A stretch of 64,000 nucleotides of DNA from Lelliottia jeotgali (lineage in GTDB: Bacteria > Pseudomonadota > Gammaproteobacteria > Enterobacterales > Enterobacteriaceae), in the NCBI GenBank assembly GCA_002271215.1, contig CP018628.1:3162001-3226000 (forward strand), given 5' to 3'. Below, one piece after another: positions 25,192-38,174 of this stretch. Every line of letters begins with the position of its first letter. Positions within the stretch are counted from its first letter, which is position 1. The notes below the pieces were generated by a model. The model had not been told where the DNA came from, did not search any database, and was given only the letters and a program-made list of their open reading frames with translations. Both the position numbers and the translations under genes were made by a program.

Positions 25192-26919
25192 ATGATTTCA
25201 GGCATTTTAGCATCCCCGGGTATCGCTTTCGGCAAAGCACTTCTGCTGAAAGAAGACGAGATCGTCATCGACCGGAAAAAAATTTCTGCCGACAAGGTTG
25301 ATCAGGAAGTTGAGCGTTTTCTGAGCGGTCGTGCCAAGGCATCAGCGCAGCTGGAAGCGATCAAAACTAAAGCTGGCGAAACTTTCGGTGAAGAAAAAGA
25401 AGCCATCTTCGAAGGGCACATCATGCTGCTCGAAGATGAGGAGCTGGAGCAGGAAATCATAGCCCTGATTAAAGATAAGGGCATGACGGCCGACGCGGCT
25501 GCACATGAAATTATCGAAGGCCAGGCTACTGCCCTCGAAGAACTGGATGATGAATACCTGAAAGAACGTGCGGCTGACGTACGTGATATCGGTAAGCGCC
25601 TGCTGCGCAACATCCTGGGTCTGGCGATTATCGACCTCAGCTCTATCCAGGACGAAGTTATCTTGGTTGCCGCTGACCTGACGCCGTCTGAAACCGCACA
25701 GCTGAACCTCAAAAAGGTGCTGGGTTTCATCACCGACGCCGGTGGCCGTACTTCCCACACCTCAATCATGGCGCGTTCTCTGGAATTGCCAGCCATCGTG
25801 GGTACCGGTAGCGTCACCTCTCAGGTGAAAAACGACGACTATCTGATTCTGGATGCCGTAAACAATCTGGTTTACGTCAACCCAACCAACGAAGAAATCG
25901 AACAACTGCGTGCCGTTCAGGAGCAAGTCGCTTCTGAAAAAGCGGAACTGGCCAAACTGAAAGATCTGCCAGCCATTACGCTGGACGGTCATCAGGTGGA
26001 AGTTTGCGCGAACATCGGTACCGTCCGTGACGTTGACGGCGCTGAGCGCAACGGCGCGGAAGGTGTTGGTCTGTATCGTACTGAGTTCCTGTTCATGGAC
26101 CGTGACTCACTGCCAACTGAAGATGAGCAGTTTGCGGCGTACAAAGCGGTTGCTGAAGCCTGTGGCTCACAAGCGGTTATCGTACGTACTATGGATATCG
26201 GTGGCGACAAAGAGCTGCCGTACATGAACTTCCCGAAAGAAGAAAACCCATTCCTGGGCTGGCGTGCAGTGCGTATCGCGATGGATCGTAAAGAGATCCT
26301 GTACGCGCAGGTACGTGCAATCCTGCGTGCTTCTGTATTCGGTAAATTGCGCATCATGTTCCCAATGATCATCTCTGTTGAAGAAGTGCGTGCACTGAAA
26401 GCTGAGATCGAAATCATGAAGGCGCAGCTGCGTGAAGAAGGTAAAGCCTTTGATGAAACTATCGAAGTGGGCGTGATGGTGGAAACACCAGCGGCAGCAA
26501 CGATTGCTCGTCATTTGGCCAAAGAAGTCGACTTCTTTAGTATTGGCACCAATGATTTAACGCAGTACACCCTGGCAGTTGACCGTGGTAATGATATGAT
26601 TTCACATCTCTACCAACCAATGTCACCGTCCGTACTCACGCTAATCAAGCAAGTTATTGATGCTTCTCATGCTGAAGGTAAATGGACAGGCATGTGTGGT
26701 GAGCTTGCAGGCGACGAACGTGCTACACTTCTGTTGCTGGGTATGGGTCTGGACGAATTCTCTATGAGCGCCATTTCCATCCCGCGCATTAAGAAGATTA
26801 TCCGTAACACGAACTTCGAAGATGCGAAGGTGTTAGCAGAGCAGGCTCTTGCTCAACCGACAACGGACGAGTTAATGACGCTGGTTAACAAGTTCATTGA
26901 AGAAAAAACAATCTGCTAA
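25192..26919 (+). CDS. ptsI: PtsI, phosphoenolpyruvate-protein phosphotransferase (enzyme I)
   Basis: Enzyme I autophosphorylates from phosphoenolpyruvate and passes the phosphate to HPr. The 575 residues equal the E. coli length. The phosphorylated His189 is in [13 protein letters not shown]. The PEP-binding barrel motif [11 protein letters not shown] and the active-site Cys in [11 protein letters not shown] follow. It is the middle gene of the PTS operon. Confidence 0.99.
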   Translation: MISGILASPGIAFGKALLLKEDEIVIDRKKISADKVDQEVERFLSGRAKASAQLEAIKTKAGETFGEEKEAIFEGHIMLLEDEELEQEIIALIKDKGMTADAAAHEIIEGQATALEELDDEYLKERAADVRDIGKRLLRNILGLAIIDLSSIQDEVILVAADLTPSETAQLNLKKVLGFITDAGGRTSHTSIMARSLELPAIVGTGSVTSQVKNDDYLILDAVNNLVYVNPTNEEIEQLRAVQEQVASEKAELAKLKDLPAITLDGHQVEVCANIGTVRDVDGAERNGAEGVGLYRTEFLFMDRDSLPTEDEQFAAYKAVAEACGSQAVIVRTMDIGGDKELPYMNFPKEENPFLGWRAVRIAMDRKEILYAQVRAILRASVFGKLRIMFPMIISVEEVRALKAEIEIMKAQLREEGKAFDETIEVGVMVETPAAATIARHLAKEVDFFSIGTNDLTQYTLAVDRGNDMISHLYQPMSPSVLTLIKQVIDASHAEGKWTGMCGELAGDERATLLLLGMGLDEFSMSAISIPRIKKIIRNTNFEDAKVLAEQALAQPTTDELMTLVNKFIEEKTIC

Positions 26920-26959
26920 TCCACGAGATGCGGCCCAAATTACTGCTTAGGAGAAGATC

Positions 26960-27469
26960 ATGGGTTTGTTCGATAAACTGAAATCTCTGGTTTCTGATGA
27001 TAAGAAAGACACCGGAACTATTGAGATTATTGCTCCGCTGTCTGGCGAAATCGTCAATATCGAAGACGTGCCGGATGTAGTATTTGCCGAAAAAATCGTT
27101 GGTGATGGTATTGCTATCAAACCAACTGGTAACAAAATGGTTGCGCCAGTTGACGGCACCATCGGTAAAATTTTTGAAACCAACCATGCGTTCTCTATCG
27201 AATCTGATAGCGGTATCGAACTGTTCGTACACTTCGGTATCGACACCGTTGAGCTGAAAGGCGAAGGCTTCAAGCGTATCGCTGAAGAAGGCCAGCGTGT
27301 GAAAGTCGGCGACCCGGTGATCGAATTCGATCTGGCGCTGCTGGAAGAGAAAGCCAAGTCTACCCTGACTCCGGTTGTTATCTCCAACATGGACGAAATC
27401 AAAGAACTGATCAAACTGTCTGGCAGCGTGACCGTGGGCGAAACCCCGGTGATCCGCATCAAGAAGTAA
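26960..27469 (+). CDS. crr: Crr, glucose-specific enzyme IIA
   Basis: EIIA-Glc passes phosphate from HPr to glucose transporters and controls adenylate cyclase and non-PTS permeases. The 169 residues match. The two active-site histidines (75 and 90 without the initiator Met) are in ETNHAFSI and LFVHFGID. It lies 40 bases after ptsI and is followed by a strong terminator. Confidence 0.99.
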   Translation: MGLFDKLKSLVSDDKKDTGTIEIIAPLSGEIVNIEDVPDVVFAEKIVGDGIAIKPTGNKMVAPVDGTIGKIFETNHAFSIESDSGIELFVHFGIDTVELKGEGFKRIAEEGQRVKVGDPVIEFDLALLEEKAKSTLTPVVISNMDEIKELIKLSGSVTVGETPVIRIKK

Positions 27470-27483
27470 TTCTTGCCGCACAG

Positions 27484-27511
27484 AAAAATGGCGCCTTCGG
27501 GCGCCATTTTT
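27484..27511. terminator. Terminator between crr and pdxK
   Basis: The stem ATGGCGCC / GGCGCCAT with a TTCG tetraloop is flanked by A5 and T5 runs. It is usable from both convergent genes. Confidence 0.93.
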
Positions 27512-27513
27512 GT

Positions 27514-28350
27514 TTATGCGGGGAGGATTAGCTCGTCAAAGCCCTTTTCCTGGGTGTACTTCATCACCTCAGTGACCCGATCGCCTGCACAGCGGATTGC
27601 ATCGGCCACGTCCTTGCCCTGCACAATGCCGCTTACCAGCTCGGAACAGAACAGATCGCCGGTTCCTTTCAGGTCAGTCGCAACACGCGGATGATCCGTT
27701 ACCGTCACAGCGTCTTTCGTCACCAGAACCACGTGAATGTTCTCCGGGTCAGACTCCACCGGCGCGCTAGTAATCGCTACCCATTTCAGCGTGTCGGACA
27801 GCAAACTTTTTGCCGCAGCCACAGCGCTCTCCGGGGTGCGGCACGGTTGACCGCTTAGCACTTCCAGCTCAAAAACATTCGGCGTAATTCCCTGCGCCAG
27901 CGGCAGTAAATGCTGGCGATAGGCTTCAGGAATTTCAGGCTTCACGTAGATACCGCTGTCGATATCGCCAATCACCGGGTCGACCAGTACCAGCAAATCC
28001 GGGTGTTTTGCTTTGATCGCGACAAGCCACTGGGCCAGGATTTTAATCTGGCTGGCGCTGCCCATATAGCCGGTGGTCACCGCTTTAAGCTCGCGCAACA
28101 CATCGCGTTCTTCCAGCGCTTGCAGGTAGCCGCTGAACCAGTCGTCGGGGATCACGCCGCCGTAAAACGTGTCGTAATGCGGGGTATTGCTGAACAGCAC
28201 CGTTGGAACTGCCGTAACGGTCAACTGATGTTGTCTGATATTCGGCACCGCAATGCTGTTGCCCACGCTGCCGTAAACCACCTGCGACTGCACAGCCACG
28301 ATATCCGTCTGCTGCGCACGGGTTTTATCCCGAAATAAAATCATCTCCAT
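27514..28350 (-). CDS. pdxK: PdxK, pyridoxal/pyridoxine/pyridoxamine kinase
   Basis: PdxK phosphorylates B6 vitamers for PLP salvage. PLP is the cofactor of the neighbouring CysK and CysM. The 278 residues compare with 283 in E. coli; the C-terminus is a few residues shorter. Ribokinase-fold signatures are seen: the N-terminal [28 protein letters not shown] and the anion-hole motif [15 protein letters not shown] with its catalytic Asp. The gene ends 5 bases after the cysM stop in the same direction. yfeK and yfeS, which separate them in E. coli, are absent. Confidence 0.95.
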   Translation of the reverse strand: MEMILFRDKTRAQQTDIVAVQSQVVYGSVGNSIAVPNIRQHQLTVTAVPTVLFSNTPHYDTFYGGVIPDDWFSGYLQALEERDVLRELKAVTTGYMGSASQIKILAQWLVAIKAKHPDLLVLVDPVIGDIDSGIYVKPEIPEAYRQHLLPLAQGITPNVFELEVLSGQPCRTPESAVAAAKSLLSDTLKWVAITSAPVESDPENIHVVLVTKDAVTVTDHPRVATDLKGTGDLFCSELVSGIVQGKDVADAIRCAGDRVTEVMKYTQEKGFDELILPA

Positions 28351-28355
28351 GACGC

Positions 28356-29267
28356 TTAAATCCCCGCCCCCTGCGAATAACTCTCTTCACCAAAGACCCC
28401 GGTAGATAGATAGCGATCGCCGCGATCGCAGATAATTGCGACCACCACCGCGCCCGGATTCGCCTGCGCCACGCGCAACGCTCCAGCTACCGCGCCACCC
28501 GAACTGACGCCACAGAAAATGCCTTCACGCACCGCCAGTTCACGCATGGTATTTTCCGCCTCACGCTGATGAATATCCAGCACCTGGTCCACAAGCTGGG
28601 CATTAAAAATCCCTGGCATGTATTCCGCAGGCCAGCGCCGAATACCCGGAATGCTGCTCCCCTCTTCCGGTTGCAGGCCAACAATCGTCACCTTGCTTTG
28701 CTGTTCGCGCAAAAAACGCGACACGCCAGTAATGGTTCCGGTAGTCCCCATGCTGGAGACGAAATGGCTGATGCGTCCGTCAGTTTGACGCCAGATTTCC
28801 GGGCCGGTGGTGGTGTAGTGCGCGTAAGGGTTATCGGGATTATTGAACTGATCCAGCAGTTTTCCTTCGCCGCGCTGGGCCATGTCGAGTGCCAGATCGC
28901 GCGCGCCTTCCATCCCTTGCTCTTTGGTCACGAGAATCAGTTCCGCACCGTAAGCACGCATCGCAGCACGACGCTCCTGGCTCATGTTGTCCGGCATCAG
29001 CAGCTTCATGCGATAGCCTTTCAGCGCCGCAATCATCGCCAGCGCAATGCCGGTGTTGCCGCTGGTCGCTTCAATCAGCACTTCGCCGGGTTTGATTTCC
29101 CCACGCTTTTCCGCCTCTACAATCATCGACAGCGCCGCCCTGTCTTTAACAGAACCCGCAGGATTATTGCCTTCCAGTTTGACCCAAATTTCGCTGCCGT
29201 TACCGGGATGCATACGTTGCAGTTTGACCAGAGGGGTGTTGCCGATGGTGTGTTCTAATGTGTTCAC
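28356..29267 (-). CDS. cysM: CysM, cysteine synthase B
   Basis: CysM is O-acetylserine sulfhydrylase B, which can also use thiosulfate to form S-sulfocysteine. The chosen start is the GTG at 29267 because it gives 303 residues beginning with the conserved [17 protein letters not shown] longer frame runs upstream through REP repeats and is not credible. PLP Lys41 is in [21 protein letters not shown] and [11 protein letters not shown] are present. It is the last gene of cysPTWAM, 115 bases after cysA. Confidence 0.96.
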   Translation of the reverse strand: MNTLEHTIGNTPLVKLQRMHPGNGSEIWVKLEGNNPAGSVKDRAALSMIVEAEKRGEIKPGEVLIEATSGNTGIALAMIAALKGYRMKLLMPDNMSQERRAAMRAYGAELILVTKEQGMEGARDLALDMAQRGEGKLLDQFNNPDNPYAHYTTTGPEIWRQTDGRISHFVSSMGTTGTITGVSRFLREQQSKVTIVGLQPEEGSSIPGIRRWPAEYMPGIFNAQLVDQVLDIHQREAENTMRELAVREGIFCGVSSGGAVAGALRVAQANPGAVVVAIICDRGDRYLSTGVFGEESYSQGAGI

Positions 29268-29286
29268 GAATTCTGTCCAATAAAAA

Positions 29287-29360
29287 GCCCGGTGGCGCTT
29301 TCGCTTACCGGGCCTACAGGGATCGTTTTGTAGGCCGGGTAAGCGCAGCGCCACCCGGCA
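29287..29360. repeat. Pair of inverted REP elements (BIME) between cysA and cysM
   Basis: Two REP units face each other: GCCCGGTGGCGCTTTCGCTT at 29287 onward, and its inverted counterpart from 29330, containing GTAGGCCGGGTAAGCGCAGC. A 12-base spacer lies between them. They sit inside the cysPTWAM operon and may protect the upstream mRNA. Confidence 0.85.
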
Positions 29361-29382
29361 AATACCACGTCTAATTAACCTA

Positions 29383-30477
29383 TCAGGCCGACTCCGCCAG
29401 AGCAAGACTCTCGCGCGACTCGATACGCTCGTTGCCGTAATAGATTCGGGCATGCTGCAAGCCGACAAACAGGCGATCGCCGCGTGACGGAGCCTCTTCA
29501 TCACGCATCACCACCGTCAACGGCTCGGTATACCAGCCCAACGGTTGTACCACCAGATGGGTGTAGTGACCTTTAGGGCTCGCTTCCAGTACTTGTACCG
29601 GCAGCGGGGAATCGAGGCTGGTGCGGCGGCTAACGTCCACTTCCCACGGACGCAGGAACAGATCGACCGGTCCCTGATGGGCAGGCGTGTAGCCCAGCGG
29701 CCAGCGGTGCGCACCGACATGGAACTGTCCGCCGCGAATATTGCCCTGCATGCGGTTAACTTCGCCCATAAACTCCAGCACGAAGCGGGTCGCTGGCTCG
29801 CGCCACAGCTGTTCAGGCTCATCAACCTGTTCGATATTCCCCTGGCTCATCACTACCACGCGATCGGCGACTTCCATCGCCTCTTCCTGATCGTGGGTCA
29901 CGAAGACGCTGGTGAATTTCAGCTCTTCATGTAGCTGACGCAGCCAGCGCCTAAGCTCTTTACGCACCTGGGCGTCCAGCGCACCAAAAGGTTCGTCGAG
30001 CAGCAGAATTTGCGGCTCAACCGCCAGGGCACGGGCGAGCGCCACACGCTGTTTCTGCCCACCGGAAAGCTGCGCCGGGTAGCGATCAGCGAGATGGGCC
30101 AGCTGCACCATTTCCAGCAGTTTGGTCACTTTCGCTTTGATGGTCGCGGCATTTGGGCGCTCGCGGCGCGGCAATACGGTCAGGCCAAAGGCGATGTTAT
30201 CGAACACCGTCATATGGCGGAACAGGGCGTAATGCTGGAACACAAAACCGACTTTACGATCGCGGGCATGCAGGCGGCTGACATCGGTTCCGTGGAAACG
30301 AATGTGCCCGCTGGTCTGATGCTCAAGACCGGCAATAATACGCAACAGCGTGGTTTTTCCGGAGCCGGATGGCCCAAGCAGCGCCACCATCTGTCCGGAA
30401 GGGATATCCAGCGAGATATCGTTCAGCACCTGGGTGCGACCAAAAGACTTCTTAATATTGGCAATCTCAATGCTCAT
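29383..30477 (-). CDS. cysA: CysA, ATPase of the sulfate/thiosulfate ABC transporter
   Basis: CysA is the cytosolic ATP-hydrolysing subunit that powers sulfate/thiosulfate import with CysT and CysW. The 364 residues match. Walker A is GPSGSGKTT (residues 36-44), the signature LSGGQKQR, and Walker [15 protein letters not shown]-terminal TOBE-like regulatory domain follows. The start overlaps the cysW end by 11 bases. Confidence 0.98.
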   Translation of the reverse strand: MSIEIANIKKSFGRTQVLNDISLDIPSGQMVALLGPSGSGKTTLLRIIAGLEHQTSGHIRFHGTDVSRLHARDRKVGFVFQHYALFRHMTVFDNIAFGLTVLPRRERPNAATIKAKVTKLLEMVQLAHLADRYPAQLSGGQKQRVALARALAVEPQILLLDEPFGALDAQVRKELRRWLRQLHEELKFTSVFVTHDQEEAMEVADRVVVMSQGNIEQVDEPEQLWREPATRFVLEFMGEVNRMQGNIRGGQFHVGAHRWPLGYTPAHQGPVDLFLRPWEVDVSRRTSLDSPLPVQVLEASPKGHYTHLVVQPLGWYTEPLTVVMRDEEAPSRGDRLFVGLQHARIYYGNERIESRESLALAESA

Positions 30478-31342
30478 GATTTCCCTCCTGCTGCAGGCGT
30501 TTTTCCTGATTCTCTAAACGCCACTGCACCACACTCTTTAAAAACAAGGTCAAAATAGCCATCAGCGTCAGCAGGGCTGCGGCGGTAAAGGAACCGACGG
30601 TGTTATAGTCCTGCTCCAGCAATTCAATCTGTAACGGTAGCGACAGGGTTTCGCCGCGAATCGATCCGGAAACCACCGACACCGCGCCAAACTCACCGAT
30701 CGCGCGGGCGTTGGTCAGCACCACGCCGTACAGCAGTGCCCAGCGAATGTTCGGCAGCGTCACACGCTTAAACATCTGCCAGCCGGATGCGCCCAGCAGG
30801 ATCGCCGCTTCGTCTTCATGGCTGCCCTGGCTCAACATCACCGGCACCAGCTCACGCACCACAAACGGACAGGTCACGAATACCGTCACCAGCACCATGC
30901 CCGGCCAGGCGAACATAATTTGCAGGTTGTGCTCGTCGAGCCAGCCGCCGAGCGGCCCGTTGGAGCCGTAAAACAGCAGATAAATCAGACCGGCAACCAC
31001 CGGCGAGACGGCAAACGGAATATCCAGCAGGGTCAGCAACAGCTGACGGCCCGGAAAGTCAAAGCGCGTCACCAGCCACGCCAACAAAATCCCGAACACC
31101 AGATTCACCGGCACGGAAATCAGGGCGATCATCACCGTCAGCCAAATCGCGTGCAGCATGTCCGGGTCGGCCAGGTTTTGCAGCGCGGGCATAATCCCCT
31201 TGCTGAACGCCTGCACGAAGATGTAAACCATCGGCACCACGAGAATAAAGGCGGATACCAGTATTCCGGTGCCAATCAGAAACCATTTTCCCCAGTTGAT
31301 GCGGGGGGCATCGTAGCGCTTCAATTGAGTAACTTCCGCCAT
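30467..31342 (-). CDS. cysW: CysW, sulfate/thiosulfate ABC transporter permease
   Basis: This 291-residue inner-membrane permease has about six membrane segments. The cytoplasmic EAA loop contains [20 protein letters not shown], which contacts CysA. Its start shares one base with the cysT stop (TGATG), indicating translational coupling. It forms the heteromeric channel with CysT. Confidence 0.97.
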   Translation of the reverse strand: MAEVTQLKRYDAPRINWGKWFLIGTGILVSAFILVVPMVYIFVQAFSKGIMPALQNLADPDMLHAIWLTVMIALISVPVNLVFGILLAWLVTRFDFPGRQLLLTLLDIPFAVSPVVAGLIYLLFYGSNGPLGGWLDEHNLQIMFAWPGMVLVTVFVTCPFVVRELVPVMLSQGSHEDEAAILLGASGWQMFKRVTLPNIRWALLYGVVLTNARAIGEFGAVSVVSGSIRGETLSLPLQIELLEQDYNTVGSFTAAALLTLMAILTLFLKSVVQWRLENQEKRLQQEGNHEH

Positions 31343-32175
31343 CAGTGACCTACCACACGCCGACCAAAGCGACTTTGCAGAGTGTTAATCGAGAACAGCA
31401 GCAGCAGTGACGCGGCGAGGATCACCGAGGCAATCGCGCTTGCCGCAGGATAGTCAAACTCCTGCAAACGCACAAAAATCATCAGCGAGGTGACTTCAGT
31501 TTTCCACGCGATGTTACCGGCGATAAAAATGACCGCGCCAAACTCCCCGAGACTGCGGGTGAACGACAGCGCCACACCCGCCAGCAGCGCCGGAGAGAGC
31601 TCCGGTAATACCACTTTGCAGAAGCTCTGAATGCGCGTCGCGCCGAGGGTTTCGGCGGCCTCTTCGTATTCCGGGCCCAGCTCTTCGAGAACCGGCTGCA
31701 CGGTACGCACCACAAACGGGATGCTGGTGAAGGCCATCGCCACCGCGATCCCAAGCCAGGTATACGTTACTTTGATGTCGAACTGCGCCAGCCACTGGCC
31801 GTAAAATCCGTTCACCGAAAACAGCGACGCCAGAGTCAAACCGGCGACCGCCGTCGGCAGCGCGAAAGGTAAATCCATCAGCGCGTCGAGCAGCGTGCGG
31901 CCCGGAAAACGATAGCGGGTTAAGATCCACGCCATCAGCAGGCCGAATACGCCGTTGAAAATCGATGCCACAAACGCCGAAAGCAGCGTCACTTTATAGG
32001 CCGCCACCACCTGCGGGTTGGTGATGACTTCCCAGTACTGCGCCCAGCTCATCTGCGCCAGCTGCATCACCAGCGCACTTAACGGCAACAACAAAATCAG
32101 ACAGACGAACAGCAGGCTGGTCCCGAGGCTTAAAGTAAAGCCCGGCAGCACACGTCTGGAGGAGACGGCTAACAT
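31342..32175 (-). CDS. cysT: CysT (CysU), sulfate/thiosulfate ABC transporter permease
   Basis: This 277-residue inner-membrane permease has about six membrane segments. The EAA loop (EEAAETLGATRIQSFCKVVL) is the site of CysA contact. Its start shares one base with the cysP stop (TAATG). It acts as a partner of CysW. Confidence 0.97.
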   Translation of the reverse strand: MLAVSSRRVLPGFTLSLGTSLLFVCLILLLPLSALVMQLAQMSWAQYWEVITNPQVVAAYKVTLLSAFVASIFNGVFGLLMAWILTRYRFPGRTLLDALMDLPFALPTAVAGLTLASLFSVNGFYGQWLAQFDIKVTYTWLGIAVAMAFTSIPFVVRTVQPVLEELGPEYEEAAETLGATRIQSFCKVVLPELSPALLAGVALSFTRSLGEFGAVIFIAGNIAWKTEVTSLMIFVRLQEFDYPAASAIASVILAASLLLLFSINTLQSRFGRRVVGH

Positions 32176-33191
32176 TACTTACGCCCCGTCGCCAGCAGTT
32201 TGTCCAGCTCACCGCCGGTGGTGAAGTGGGTTTTCATCACTTCAGGCCAGGAGCCAAACTGGTCTTCCACGCGGAACAGCTCGGTCTGCGGGAATTTGTC
32301 TTTCAGCTTGTCCATCACGTCCGGATTCGCCACGCGATAGTAGTAATCGGTGATGATGGTCTGCGCCTGTGGGCTGTAGAGATAGTTCAGGTACGCTTTC
32401 GCCGCTTTCTCGGTGCCGTTGGATTTGACGTTTTTATCCACCCACGCCACCGGGAATTCCGCAAAGATATTGACCTTCGGCACCACCACTTCGAAGCCCT
32501 GCGCTTCATACTGTTTACGGATGTTGTTCACTTCCGATTCGAAGCTTATCAGCACATCGCCCAGACCGCGCTCCACGAAGGTGGTGGTCGCCCCGCGACC
32601 GCCGGTATCGAACACTTCGACGTTTCTCAGGAACTGGGTCATGAACTGTTCGGTTTTGGCTTTATCGCCGCCGTCGGCTTTATCGGCTGCACCCCAGGCC
32701 GCGAGATAGGTATAACGCGCGTTACCGGAGGTTTTTGGATTCGGGAAGATCAGCTTCACGTCTGAACGCACCAGATCGTTCCAGTCGTGGATGTTCTTCG
32801 GGTTGCCCTTACGCACCAGGAACGCCATGGTGGAGTAGAACGGCGAGCTGTTGTTCGGCAGACGGCTCTGCCAGTCCGCCGGGATCAGGTTGCCTTTGTC
32901 ATGCAGGATCTGCACGTCGGTAATCTGGTTGTAGGTCACCACATCGGCTTTCAGACCCTGCAAAATCGCCAGCGCCTGCTTGGAAGAGCCCGCGTGAGAT
33001 TGCTTGATGGTCAGCTTGTCGCCGTTATTATCTTTCGCCCACTGCTGTTCAAACGGCGGGTTCAGGGCGGCAAACAGTTCGCGGGAAACATCATAGGAAC
33101 TGTTGAGCAGCTCAGTCGCCTGCGCCTGTGCAACCAGCAGCACGGAAGCTGCCAGCGCCAGATATCCTTTTTTCAGTACAGTAACGGCCAT
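32175..33191 (-). CDS. cysP: CysP, periplasmic thiosulfate/sulfate-binding protein
   Basis: CysP delivers thiosulfate and sulfate to CysTWA. The 338 residues start with a Sec signal peptide (cleavage after ATA/QAQA near residue 25). The mature sequence has the type-2 solute-binding fold with family motifs such as [25 protein letters not shown] and [12 protein letters not shown]. It is the first gene of cysPTWAM; CysB and N-acetylserine activate this operon in E. coli. Confidence 0.97.
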   Translation of the reverse strand: MAVTVLKKGYLALAASVLLVAQAQATELLNSSYDVSRELFAALNPPFEQQWAKDNNGDKLTIKQSHAGSSKQALAILQGLKADVVTYNQITDVQILHDKGNLIPADWQSRLPNNSSPFYSTMAFLVRKGNPKNIHDWNDLVRSDVKLIFPNPKTSGNARYTYLAAWGAADKADGGDKAKTEQFMTQFLRNVEVFDTGGRGATTTFVERGLGDVLISFESEVNNIRKQYEAQGFEVVVPKVNIFAEFPVAWVDKNVKSNGTEKAAKAYLNYLYSPQAQTIITDYYYRVANPDVMDKLKDKFPQTELFRVEDQFGSWPEVMKTHFTTGGELDKLLATGRK

Positions 33192-33332
33192 TGCGCACCC
33201 TTATAAATGTGATGACTAACTTATTGCCATAATATTTATAACGGGTACGAAAGGAGTAACGGTTTTATATACCGTTTGGTGATTTAGCAGCAGAAAAGGG
33301 AATAAGGGTACCAGGCGGGGTGCGGCCTGATG
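33192..33332 (-). promoter_or_regulatory. cysP upstream (CysB-controlled) region
   Basis: This AT-rich stretch upstream of cysP includes TTATAAATGTGATG and TAATATTTATAACG. It presumably holds the CysB site and promoter; boundaries could not be fixed by eye. Confidence 0.4.
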
Positions 33333-33364
33333 CCCTCACCCCGGCCCTCTCCCACAGGGAGAGG
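33333..33364. repeat. REP-like repeat CCCTCACCC...CCCTCTCCC
   Basis: The repeat starts CCCTCACCCCGGCCCTCTCC and continues into a short hairpin (CTCTCCC / GGGAGAG). Related copies occur at about 43841-43930 and 63728-63764. It lies between cysP and yfeX, where E. coli has ucpA-murQP-yfeW. Confidence 0.75.
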
Positions 33365-33375
33365 AAGAAAAACAA

Positions 33376-34323
<948 letters not shown>

Positions 34324-34367
34324 CTATTATACCTGGATTTCAGCGAGGCGGTTTGTTCAGGCGCAAA

Positions 34368-34952
34368 TTACTGCGTCCAGATAATCTTGCTGACTTTCCA
34401 GTTTTTGAGGGTGTCATCAGCAGGCATCAACCCTTCCGGACCGCTCCATTCGCCGGTGAAAACATAGCGAATATGCTGACTGTCTTTGGCTTTACACTCC
34501 ACGGCGACTTTATCGTCCGCCACCGCGCTTTCGCAGTTGCCGAATGCTTTCTGATACAGGTCGCTAAACGGTGTGCCCACTTTGACGCCGCTGTCGGTTT
34601 CCACATCGCTGTCCAGCACCTCAACGCGGTTCACGGTGCCTTTATCGCCGGTGATAATCAGCGCCAGTTTGTCGTCTTTCAGCGCTTCGAAGTAATGCAC
34701 GATGGTGCCGTTCTCGGTTTTCATACCGCTGCGCAGGCGGTAGTCGCTGCTGAGCTCTGACTGGATGGCATCCTGGTCCAGGGCGGTTGTCGCGTTGATA
34801 TTCCCGACGCCCTTTTCGGTCACTTCAAATGAGGAACCAAACCAGTTCCACGGATACGCCGCCGACCAGTTGATGGAGGAGATTGACGAGAGCGTTGAAC
34901 ACCCGGTTAATACCAGCGGCAAAGCGCATAAAACTAAACGCAGCGATTTCAT
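34368..34952 (-). CDS. yfeY: YfeY, DUF1131 lipoprotein
   Basis: The 194-residue product has a signal peptide and lipobox LVLTGC, with Cys18 the lipidated residue, so it is a predicted outer-membrane lipoprotein. The function is unknown. E. coli yfeY is a member of the sigma-E envelope-stress regulon, and a sigma-E-like promoter is visible upstream (34985-35012). Confidence 0.92.
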   Translation of the reverse strand: MKSLRLVLCALPLVLTGCSTLSSISSINWSAAYPWNWFGSSFEVTEKGVGNINATTALDQDAIQSELSSDYRLRSGMKTENGTIVHYFEALKDDKLALIITGDKGTVNRVEVLDSDVETDSGVKVGTPFSDLYQKAFGNCESAVADDKVAVECKAKDSQHIRYVFTGEWSGPEGLMPADDTLKNWKVSKIIWTQ

Positions 34953-34984
34953 TGAAACGTCCTTTCTTGTTAATTCAACGCTTG

Positions 34985-35012
34985 TTGGAGTGCAGCATCG
35001 ATAAAAAGTGCC
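34985..35012 (-). promoter_or_regulatory. Candidate sigma-E promoter of yfeY
   Basis: On the minus strand -35 GGCACTT (consensus GGAACTT) and -10 TCCAA (consensus TCAAA) have a 16-base spacer. They are just after the yfeZ stop and about 33 bases before the yfeY start. Confidence 0.6.
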
Positions 35013-35013
35013 T

Positions 35014-35463
35014 TTAATCTTTTTCGATGGCGAAACTGGCGCGCAGACGCGGATGGGTCAGCAGCCAAAGCAGTGCGACAATATCCGCCACCACCAGCGC
35101 GATGCCAATACCGCTCATTGGCTCACCGTAAAACCACAGCAGCGGTTGCCAGCATAACAGCACCACTTGGGCCAGAATCAGCAGCCAGCGCAGGCTGTAC
35201 CACAGGCGTGGAAAAAGTTGCCTACGACCGCTAAGTAAAAACGCCAGCACTGCCGGGACGCCAGGCAACAGTCCGAGCCAGAAGTTATCGTGGTCGGGAT
35301 AGAACAGATTCAGCAGCGTACTGCCCTGATCGCGGGATGCTCCCGCTACCACAAACAGTACCCAGGTTCGTGCCTGTAAGAGCAAAACGCACCAGAACAA
35401 AAACGGCAATTTGACGCGGCCCTGGCTGTCATAGTGGGCCGGGTGAAACTCAGTATTCTTCAT
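35014..35463 (-). CDS. yfeZ: YfeZ, DUF2919 inner-membrane protein
   Basis: The 149-residue protein has four hydrophobic segments (about residues 20-45, 62-85, 85-110 and 115-140) and no recognised catalytic motif. It overlaps the end of ypeA by 14 bases, so the two are translationally coupled. The function is unknown. Confidence 0.9.
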   Translation of the reverse strand: MKNTEFHPAHYDSQGRVKLPFLFWCVLLLQARTWVLFVVAGASRDQGSTLLNLFYPDHDNFWLGLLPGVPAVLAFLLSGRRQLFPRLWYSLRWLLILAQVVLLCWQPLLWFYGEPMSGIGIALVVADIVALLWLLTHPRLRASFAIEKD

Positions 35464-35875
35464 CTTCGATCAGGCGCTTACCGAGGTTCAGGACATCAGC
35501 ATGTTCATAGCCCAGACGCTCGTACATGCCGAGCACCACGTCGTTGTCTTCGCGCACCATTATCTGAATTTTCGGACAGCCGCGCGCAATCAGCTTCTTT
35601 TCCAGACGATTGAGTAGCGCGTTGGCAATGCCGCGCGCGCGATATTCCGGGTGTACGCCCAGATAATACGCCGAGCCGCGATGTCCGTCGTAACCGCCCA
35701 TCACCGTGCCCACGACTTCGCCGTTCACTTCAGCAACCAGGAACAGGCTCACGTCGTGATTCACCTTACGTTCGATATCCATTTCCGGATCGTTCCACGG
35801 ACGCAGCAGATCGCAGCGTTCCCAAAGGGTAATCACCTCTTCGAAATCTTCCTGGCGAAAAACGCGTATCTCCAT
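35450..35875 (-). CDS. ypeA: YpeA, GNAT-family N-acetyltransferase
   Basis: The ATG at 35875 gives 141 residues, the E. coli length; an upstream in-frame Met is not used. The acetyl-CoA-binding motif A is visible as [21 protein letters not shown]. The substrate is not established. It heads the ypeA-yfeZ pair and is divergent from amiA. Confidence 0.93.
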   Translation of the reverse strand: MEIRVFRQEDFEEVITLWERCDLLRPWNDPEMDIERKVNHDVSLFLVAEVNGEVVGTVMGGYDGHRGSAYYLGVHPEYRARGIANALLNRLEKKLIARGCPKIQIMVREDNDVVLGMYERLGYEHADVLNLGKRLIEDEEY

Positions 35876-36089
35876 GGTATTAACCGCCTTTTTGGGTTTA
35901 AAAACAGTGATTATGGCGCGAACGCCGCCATTAGCCAATAAGCGGCGAAAAATGTGCAAAAATTTGGCATAATGTCACTCTGTCACGTATTGAAATGAAA
36001 AGTAAAACAATTCTCAACAAGGACTGTCGTCACGCGAAACGCGATACGATATAACACCAGGACCCCCAATTTTTTACAATTCAGGCCGC

Positions 36090-37861
<1,772 letters not shown>

Positions 37862-38165
37862 CGCCGGGCGGCGCTACGCTTGCACCGGCCTACGGGTATT
37901 GTAGGTCGGGTAAGCGAAGCGCCACCCGACAACACAACCGAACCCGTAGGTCGGGTAAGCGCAGCGCCATCCGACAACACAACCGAACCCGTAGGTCGGG
38001 TAAGCGCAGCGCCGCCCGACAACACAACCGAACCCGTAGGTCGGGTAAGCGCAGCGCCACCCGACAACACAACCGAACCCGTAGGTCGGGTAAGCGCAGC
38101 GCCATCCGACAACACAACCGAACCCGTAGGTCGGGTAAGCGCAGCGCCACCCGACAACACAGACG
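37862..38165. repeat. REP/BIME array: one inverted unit then six direct copies, 45-base period
   Basis: An inverted REP unit (37862-37893) is followed by six near-identical direct copies starting at 37901, 37946, 37991, 38036, 38081 and 38126. Each is a REP palindrome (GTAGGTCGGGTAAGCGCAGC...) plus the spacer AACACAACCGAACCC. It fills the entire gap between the convergent hemF and maeB genes. Because 45 is divisible by 3 and lacks stops, spurious open frames appear on both strands. Confidence 0.93.
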
Positions 38166-38174
38166 ACTCCTCTC

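Noticed and set aside
29268-29504. N-terminal extension of cysM
   Set aside because: The extra 79 codons run through the REP pair and the end of cysA; the GTG start reproduces the conserved N-terminus and length.
37901-38165. Possible CRISPR array (regular direct repeats)
   Set aside because: The supposed spacers are identical between units, the unit is a REP palindrome with a 45-base period, and no cas genes are near.
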